Shown: piece after piece, positions 5,690-9,619 of the stretch
How positions within the stretch are numbered: the stretch's first letter is position 1
Layout: each line of letters opens with the position of its first letter
Assembly (NCBI GenBank): GCA_965220955.1
Contig: CBDCRK010000018.1
Coordinates: 1 to 9,619 of the forward strand
Source: CBDCRK01 sp965220955
Lineage (GTDB): Bacteria > Desulfobacterota > Binatia > Bin18 > CBDCRK01
Direction of reading: 5' to 3'
Length of the DNA: 9,619 bases
Made by a program: the position numbers and the translations under genes
Notes under the pieces: generated by a model
Told to the model about the DNA's origin: nothing
The model's input: only the letters and a program-made list of their open reading frames with translations
Database searches by the model: none

Positions 5690-6211
5690 TCAGCGAGTTG
5701 AGGCCTGAGATGTCCTCGCCTCCCTCCTAGCCTTCCGCACCAAGTCAACGCTAGTCAGGGGACCGATAACACGTTGCTGGCGCTTGGCCAAGATTTGGGC
5801 GATTAACGCTTGCCGCCTAGCTAATTCCGCTTGGGTGGGAGACTGGTCGATCGTCATTCCCTGCGGCTTTACCTGAGCCGGTCCATTAACAGTCCCAAGG
5901 TTGTCCCTCTTGATGTCAATCTTGTGTGGCTCCACTGGTATCCCTAATTCTTGAAGAGCTTTCCCCACTCCCTTTCGATCGGACATTCGGTAGTATGCTC
6001 TTCTTCCTCCTCTAGCAATATCCACTTTCTCCAGAATGCCATACCGAGCTAGCACCCTCAAAGAAGGGAACCATCGACCGAGCCGACGGCATACCCACGC
6101 ACCAGCGAACTCCTGTGTCTCTTCTGCCTGGTTATAGCAGGCATGGACCACATCCAGCCACTCAGGATGTTCCTTGGCAAAAATCTTAACTACAGCATAG
6201 GATGATAACAT
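5690..6211 (-). CDS. Putative antitoxin/regulator with winged-helix-like region, partner of the PIN toxin
   Basis: The 173-residue soluble protein has three visible parts. An N-terminal helical part covers about 1-40. A winged-helix-like part follows, with GRWFPSLRVLARYGILEKVD and the wing ARGGRRAYYRMSD ending near residue 78. A polar linker is followed by a charged C-terminal helix with ARRQALIAQILAKRQQR and VDLVRKARREAR, which would suit wrapping around a PIN toxin. It is not a standard VapB (usually 70-90 residues with an AbrB, RHH or Phd fold), and I do not recognise a named family; antitoxin function is inferred from its position just before the PIN gene. The frame is open from 6232, but the promoter predicts transcription from about 6234. 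GGGAGG sits just before the ATG pair at 6214/6211, so 6211 is chosen. Confidence 0.65.
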   Translation of the reverse strand: MLSSYAVVKIFAKEHPEWLDVVHACYNQAEETQEFAGAWVCRRLGRWFPSLRVLARYGILEKVDIARGGRRAYYRMSDRKGVGKALQELGIPVEPHKIDIKRDNLGTVNGPAQVKPQGMTIDQSPTQAELARRQALIAQILAKRQQRVIGPLTSVDLVRKARREARTSQASTR

Positions 6212-6240
6212 CATTCCTCCCATACTTTGCATCTAGTTAC

Positions 6241-6269
6241 ATCATAAAGCATCATATTACAGCTTTCAA
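6241..6269 (-). promoter_or_regulatory. Sigma-70 promoter of the PIN toxin operon
   Basis: On the minus strand TTGAAA (6269-6264) and TATGAT (6246-6241) are separated by exactly 17 bases, a strong sigma-70 match. Transcription would begin near 6234, so only starts downstream of that can be used. It lies between repeat copy B and the toxin-antitoxin genes, about 25 bases outside the repeat. Confidence 0.6.
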
Positions 6270-6293
6270 TTGCTGGACCGGTCTCCTTGCCCC

Positions 6294-6429
6294 GGGGCAG
6301 GGCACGACTCGGAACGGTGGTGAGGGAAGTGTTCTTTTAGTGCTCACTAAAGAGCATCTTCTTTGCACGAGAGAAGAGCACCGGGACCGACGGGGCGATT
6401 TTCTCCCATTCCGGGTCGTGGCGCTTGCC
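6294..6429. repeat. Direct repeat copy B (136 bp) overlapping the 3' end of the phosphotransferase gene
   Basis: This is the second copy of the segment at 4032-4167, in the same orientation, with about 93% identity. Its inverted ends are 6294-6314 and 6409-6429, the left one less perfect than in copy A. The flanking five bases (GCCCC at 6289-6293 and GCGCC at 6430-6434) are similar but not identical. On the minus strand it encodes the last 31 residues of the phosphotransferase, the stop codon and the first ~43 bases downstream. Of four differences from copy A inside coding sequence, three change the amino acid (E/K, P/S, G/E). Confidence 0.85.
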
Positions 6430-7359
6430 GCGCCTATGTAGCATCACATTAAAACAACCAATGACGCCAAAGCGGTATCCCGCCAGGGCACGGTACCAGG
6501 CAACGTCCTGGGCCTTGCGCTGGGTGCCTTCCTCATAGAGGGCTATAAGCTCCTCGGCCGTTGGCAGGGAAGGGATAAGTCGCCGATGGACGCTATCCCA
6601 GCTCTCATGATCTGTGAAAACAAGGAGCCAGCCCAGGTCCAGAAGTTGCCCGCCAATGCCAGAAATCTCCCAATCCAGAACGGCGACCAAGGTATCGCCG
6701 TCAAAAAGAAAGTTGCTGCCCTGAAAGTCGCCGTGAAAAAGACCCATACGTGGATTTTTAGGTTGGCGTTCTAACAGAAGTTCCCGAACCTCTTGGCCCT
6801 GGGTTATCCACTGAGGCTCTGCGGCCTTAGCCAGGATCGGGTCCCAGCGACGGATCTCCGCTTCAAGGGATAAAGGCTCTTCCCAACCGGCCAGCTCTTT
6901 TTGCCAGTCGAGCTGATGCACCTGACTGAGGGCACGAATGACTTGGTGGTAGAGATGGGCTACCGCCGGAGGGTTAAGGTCAAAGGAAGAATCCGGCTCC
7001 CAGGCGTTAAAGATGCGACCGGGTAGCCGGTAAACCATAATGTAGGGAACCTCAAACCAGCGTAGGTCGCTTCCATACCAGCGCACACCGGGCACCGGTA
7101 CCTTGTTGCGCTTGAGGGTCTGAAGCAGGGGAGCCTGACGAAGAACATCCGTATTGCCACTCTGCCGCACTCCCTTGGGCGGGAGACGCATTACCAGAGA
7201 CTCCCGGCAGGGCTGTCCTTCTTCTTGATAGGCCACGTCGAACCCAAAGCTGAGACCGGCATGACCCGGCATCACTTCAACCTGATCGACAATAGCCCCC
7301 TTGCCATAATGCTCAATGGCAAAAGCCTGCAGCTGGTGCTGGAGTATTTCTAGGTTCAT
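6337..7359 (-). CDS. APH-like phosphotransferase of the ACAD10/11 (acyl-CoA-associated) group
   Basis: This is a kinase-fold protein of the aminoglycoside phosphotransferase superfamily. Members found with acyl-CoA enzymes phosphorylate hydroxyacyl compounds or their CoA esters, as ACAD10/11 do for 4-hydroxy fatty acids; the substrate here is unknown. The 340-residue protein has an N-lobe with AGLSFGFDVAY (34-44), a conserved YIMVYRLPGR (106-115), the catalytic loop HGDFQGSNFLF (209-219; Asp211, Asn216), and the metal-binding Asp229 in LDWEISGIG followed by LLDLGWLL. The C-terminal helix DPEWEKIAPSVPVLFSRA looks native to this branch but lies inside repeat copy B. AGGAGG 13 bases before the ATG is the only ribosome site. 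It follows the enoyl-CoA hydratase-like gene after 98 bases, probably in one operon; that pairing suggests degradation of a hydroxylated acyl-CoA. Confidence 0.85.
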   Translation of the reverse strand: MNLEILQHQLQAFAIEHYGKGAIVDQVEVMPGHAGLSFGFDVAYQEEGQPCRESLVMRLPPKGVRQSGNTDVLRQAPLLQTLKRNKVPVPGVRWYGSDLRWFEVPYIMVYRLPGRIFNAWEPDSSFDLNPPAVAHLYHQVIRALSQVHQLDWQKELAGWEEPLSLEAEIRRWDPILAKAAEPQWITQGQEVRELLLERQPKNPRMGLFHGDFQGSNFLFDGDTLVAVLDWEISGIGGQLLDLGWLLVFTDHESWDSVHRRLIPSLPTAEELIALYEEGTQRKAQDVAWYRALAGYRFGVIGCFNVMLHRRGKRHDPEWEKIAPSVPVLFSRAKKMLFSEH

Positions 7360-7426
7360 GGCTGTGGGTTAACCTCCTATGACCATGGCTATTTATTTAG
7401 GCGGTGCGTGACCTAAGAATACCTCT

Positions 7427-7440
7427 TGGGGTAAGCCCCA
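7427..7440. other. Short stem-loop between hydratase and phosphotransferase genes
   Basis: TGGGG and CCCCA pair across a TAAG loop. It has a five-pair GC-rich stem and no T-run on either strand, so it is not a convincing terminator. It could slow RNA decay or transcription between the two genes. Confidence 0.3.
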
Positions 7441-7457
7441 CTGAAAACCGCTCTAGC

Positions 7458-8294
7458 TCATTTTGACCGATCGGCCGCCCGAGACCAGCGAGGCGGGCGC
7501 TTCTCAGTAAAAGCAGCTACACCTTCAGCGAAGTCGGGTTCAGTTGCCATTCTCTCGACAAGTACATTCGAGTTGGACACGGCTGCTGCAATGTCACGGT
7601 GAAGGTCGGCATAGATTTGCCGTTTGGTTTCCCGCAGTGAACCGGGTGATACCGTTGCAGCAAGGTTGCGGGCATAGGCGTAGGTATGTGGCAGCAACTC
7701 TTCCGGCGGTAGAACCGCATTGACCAGGCCTAAAGACAGAGCCTCATCCGCTAAGAAAATGCGACTCGAAAGCAGCAACTCGTTTGCTCGCGTTAAACCA
7801 ATTAGGCGAGGAAGCAGCCAGGAAAGGCCGAATTCGGCCGGGAGATTCAGCTTGCCATGAGCAGTAGTAAGCTTAGCACCAGTGGCCGCAAAGCGCAGGT
7901 CGGCATAACAGGCCAGCACCAGACCTACTCCGGCAGCCGGACCATTGATAGCAGCAATGACAGGCTTGGAAAGGCCAAAGTGGTAGGCGAAATCGGCGTC
8001 GAATTCGGGGCGGACACCATAGCCAGGCTTTGCCAGTTCGTTAGGCGTTCCTGGATCGTAGCGCCCTTTTTCGATGTGGCCTTCTAAGGCACGAGCATCT
8101 GCCCCAACGCAGAATGCGCGTCCTGCCCCTGTAACAATGATCACCCGGACTGCCGAATCGTGATCGGCTTGTTGGAGCACCCAGCGATACTCGGTGTGCA
8201 TCCGCCCTGTCCAGGAGTTCATCCGCTGAGGACGGTTGAGGGTAATCGTGGCGATTTCGTTGTCAACGGCATATTGAACGGTTTTGCATTCCAT
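7458..8294 (-). CDS. Enoyl-CoA hydratase/isomerase (crotonase) family protein
   Basis: Crotonase-fold enzymes act on acyl-CoA thioesters by stabilising an enolate in an oxyanion hole. The 278-residue protein has the full domain: IATITLNRPQRMNSW (14-28), the first oxyanion-hole segment GRAFCVGADARAL (58-70), the second at AAINGPAAGVGLVLA (114-128), ADLRFAA (131-137), and LPAEFGLSWLLPRLIG (151-166). Classical hydratases use two glutamates. The residue matching rat Glu144 is Val126 here, and the only nearby acid in the second region is Glu154 in LPAEFGLSW, a pattern seen in crotonase paralogues that may be isomerases or other enzymes. A plain hydratase role is therefore doubtful. The ATG is six bases after the stop of the amidohydrolase gene, with only a weak ribosome site, so translational coupling is likely. 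Confidence 0.88.
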   Translation of the reverse strand: MECKTVQYAVDNEIATITLNRPQRMNSWTGRMHTEYRWVLQQADHDSAVRVIIVTGAGRAFCVGADARALEGHIEKGRYDPGTPNELAKPGYGVRPEFDADFAYHFGLSKPVIAAINGPAAGVGLVLACYADLRFAATGAKLTTAHGKLNLPAEFGLSWLLPRLIGLTRANELLLSSRIFLADEALSLGLVNAVLPPEELLPHTYAYARNLAATVSPGSLRETKRQIYADLHRDIAAAVSNSNVLVERMATEPDFAEGVAAFTEKRPPRWSRAADRSK

Positions 8295-8300
8295 GTTTTT

Positions 8301-9077
8301 TTACCGCAATTCTTCTACAATCCCGGGTATAGTAGACTGCAGGGCAGAGCTAAGGGCCTCCATCTGCACACGGTCGGGCTGGCCCGTCCACTCGTCCATA
8401 AAGAACTTCTTAACCTCAAGGGTTATACAGCAGGCTGATTTGGGGAATGTCTTGTGTATCCAGCGTGGAAAGTGGCCGCCGCGGAATTTAATATTTTCCC
8501 GTACGTCCAGAAGCCTGCCCAGAAATTCAGCCCTGCGCAGGTCCGTAATAAATCGGTCCACTACGGGTGCCCAGTGCTGGCGATCCATAGTTCCGGTTCC
8601 CACGTTCACTTCCGGATGAGTCCCCGGGTCGGCCGGCGGACCTTCTGGCCCCTCGCGCCGATGGTTATACGTGTGTAGATCCAGCACCACAAAACGCCCG
8701 AAACGTTGTTGCATATCCAGGAAAATCTTCCTGGCCTCTCCATAAAAGACATCATACTCGGCCAATGACCGAGCAATCACCTCTGGGGATGGCTCCGTCT
8801 TCCACACCTGTAGACCCCAGGCGTTTTCGGGCTTAAGGTATACTGCTTTATTGCGCGGCCGGTTTACATCTACCTCGAAACGCGAGCGCAGAATCACTAT
8901 ATGGGTGTCAGCCAACTCTGCCCATTCCCCGGTGAACGGATCCTCCTCGCGCAGCCGGTCGGTCTCGTCCAGTGCCAGTGCCTTGGCTACTTCTGCGCGG
9001 ACACTATGGCCGTTATGAATAGCCGCGGCGACCAGGGGCAGACCGCCGCTCACCTGTACACGGAAACCTTGGGTCAA
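8301..9077 (-). CDS. N-formylglutamate amidohydrolase-like protein
   Basis: This family of zinc-dependent hydrolases removes the formyl group of N-formylglutamate in histidine breakdown; related proteins act on other N-acyl or amide substrates. The chosen TTG start at 9077 follows AGGAGG by four bases and gives 258 residues. The frame is open to 9185, but its extra N-terminus is not conserved-looking and has no ribosome site. Visible family landmarks are AAIHNGHSVR (17-26), RFEVDVNRPR (66-75), VVLDLHTYNHRR (131-142), FRGGHFPRW (198-206) and CITLEVKKFF (217-226). The conserved His and Glu/Asp in these segments are the likely zinc ligands. No hut genes are nearby; instead it leads an operon with a crotonase and a phosphotransferase, so its substrate may be an amide connected to acyl-CoA metabolism. 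Confidence 0.85.
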   Translation of the reverse strand: MTQGFRVQVSGGLPLVAAAIHNGHSVRAEVAKALALDETDRLREEDPFTGEWAELADTHIVILRSRFEVDVNRPRNKAVYLKPENAWGLQVWKTEPSPEVIARSLAEYDVFYGEARKIFLDMQQRFGRFVVLDLHTYNHRREGPEGPPADPGTHPEVNVGTGTMDRQHWAPVVDRFITDLRRAEFLGRLLDVRENIKFRGGHFPRWIHKTFPKSACCITLEVKKFFMDEWTGQPDRVQMEALSSALQSTIPGIVEELR

Positions 9078-9258
9078 TGGACCTCCTATAGCTGGGCTCC
9101 TTTTATAACATTTGCTGTGAAAGAGGAAGGATAACCGGCCATGTCTGGAATTAGAAGAGGGTCTCCCCCGCAGCATGGCTCTCAAATGCCTGAGAATTTC
9201 TCTCTATTGTAGGAGCCTCTTAAATGTGGCTCATAGAGGAATGGTCTTGCTGGCAACT

Positions 9259-9327
9259 TTGACCCCTAAACTCACAGCTGCTATTCTTCCCCTGGGGCGA
9301 ATAGCAGAATAGCCAATTCGTATTCTG
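9259..9327 (+). promoter_or_regulatory. Promoter with nested inverted repeats before the VOC gene
   Basis: TTGACC (9259-9264) and TATTCT (9282-9287) with a 17-base spacer form a good sigma-70 match. The -10 lies in the left arm of a perfect 9-bp dyad, CTGCTATTC (9278-9286) and GAATAGCAG (9299-9307). A second dyad, CAGAATA (9305-9311) and TATTCTG (9321-9327), shares three bases with the first. This could be a repressor operator over the promoter. As RNA, the two hairpins would compete only at the shared bases. The rest of 9186-9258 shows no clear signal. Confidence 0.5.
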
Positions 9328-9356
9328 AAGAAAAAACCGAATCTAAGGAGGAAGCT

Positions 9357-9619
9357 ATGTCCATACATCTTCGCCAAATCTGTTTAGTCGCCGAAAAACT
9401 GGCGCCTGTTGCTGATGATCTCAAAGCCGTGTTCGGGCTGGAGGTCTGTTTTGTTGACAAAGCGGTTGGTCAATTTGGGCTGGAGAACTCACTATTTCCT
9501 GTGGGCAATAACTTTATAGAGGTGGTGGCCCCGATCGAGGAAAATACCGCAGCTGGCCGTTATCTCCGGCGTCGCAACGGCGACGGAGGCTACATGATCA
9601 TCTGCCAATGCAGCAGCCA
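9357..9619 (+). CDS. VOC/glyoxalase-fold family protein, N-terminal part only
   Basis: VOC-fold proteins bind a divalent metal in paired beta-alpha-beta-beta-beta modules and include glyoxalases, dioxygenases and epimerases. The 87 residues visible begin MSIHLRQICLVAEKLAPVAD, then DDLKAVFGLEVCFVD (20-34), GLENSLFPVGNNFIEVVAPI (41-60) and AAGRYLRRRNGDGGYMIICQ (65-84), running off the window. The first strand with a polar residue before ICLVA, the helix leading to FGLEVCF and the glycine-rich GRYLRRRNGDGGYM loop fit a VOC module of the kind often located beside CoA enzymes. AAGGAGGAAGCT before the ATG is a strong ribosome site. It diverges from the amidohydrolase operon, with operator-like dyads between. 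Its reaction cannot be assigned from this fragment. Confidence 0.8.
   Translation, partial: MSIHLRQICLVAEKLAPVADDLKAVFGLEVCFVDKAVGQFGLENSLFPVGNNFIEVVAPIEENTAAGRYLRRRNGDGGYMIICQCSS

Noticed and set aside
5686..5748. Upstream start for the PIN toxin at TTG 5748
   Set aside because: The extra 21 residues are read from the partner gene in another frame, are not PIN-like, and the standard motif VVDAS would not be near the N-terminus.
6212..6232. Start of the antitoxin-like gene at ATG 6230-6232
   Set aside because: The predicted transcript begins near 6234, leaving no room for a ribosome site, while GGGAGG lies just before the later ATG pair.
6288..6299. TGCCCCGGGGCA palindrome as a terminator of the phosphotransferase gene
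   Set aside because: It has no T-run on either side and no loop; the corresponding part of copy A is not palindromic.
8284..8678. Overlapping plus-strand open frames opposite the amidohydrolase gene
   Set aside because: They are antisense shadows of a clearly conserved coding sequence and lack ribosome sites.
9110..9240. Possible glycine riboswitch, from TTCTCAGGCA and GGGGGAGACCC on the minus strand
   Set aside because: The two motifs occur in the wrong order and the core GCCGAAGG-type segment is absent, so the aptamer cannot be drawn.

Overview
The window comes from a bacterium of roughly 50% GC (judged by eye), with strong AGGAGG-type ribosome binding sites and some TTG starts. Its gene content is CoA- and fatty-acid-type catabolism: a family III CoA-transferase, an enoyl-CoA hydratase/isomerase-fold enzyme, an ACAD10/11-type phosphotransferase, an N-formylglutamate amidohydrolase-like protein, an aldo/keto reductase and a VOC/glyoxalase-fold protein. 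A decayed formate dehydrogenase and a possible sigma-54 promoter fit an environmental anaerobe or facultative organism. Lineages such as Dehalococcoidia-like Chloroflexota, Methylomirabilota/Tectomicrobia or Desulfobacterota would fit, but the sequence alone does not decide.

Region by region. 1-696 (-): a CaiB/BaiF CoA-transferase broken by a one-base frameshift, running off the left edge. 826-1533 (-): a short PDZ-less site-2-type M50 metalloprotease. 1534-2043: no intact gene, but decayed pieces of a molybdopterin formate dehydrogenase alpha subunit. 2044-3051 (+): an intact aldo/keto reductase. 3052-3661: no intact gene, only possible coding debris, a 9-bp stem-loop, an AT-rich tract with a dyad and a good sigma-54-type promoter match. 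3662-4006 (+): a small conserved protein of unknown function.

4032-6429 is the most interesting part. Two direct copies of a ~136-bp repeat (about 93% identical, imperfect terminal inverted repeats) bracket an eroded toxin-antitoxin/defence cluster. From its upstream end on the minus strand it contains a vapC-like PIN toxin with an unusual winged-helix-like partner driven by a clear sigma-70 promoter, a hicA-hicB pair, the last ~50 codons of a DNA adenine methylase with an internal stop, and the N-terminal piece of an McrB-associated DUF2461-like protein. The repeat holds the 3' end of the phosphotransferase gene at 6337-7359, so the truncated DUF2461-like protein and the phosphotransferase end in almost the same 30 residues. 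This resembles an island inserted at a gene 3' end with duplication of that end, or alternatively two insertions of a MITE-like element.

6337-9077 (-): an apparent catabolic operon in the order N-formylglutamate amidohydrolase-like, enoyl-CoA hydratase-like, phosphotransferase. 9078-9356 is a divergent regulatory region with a sigma-70-like promoter embedded in nested inverted repeats. 9357-9619 (+): the start of a VOC-family gene that leaves the window. No rRNA, tRNA, CRISPR array or complete insertion sequence was seen.
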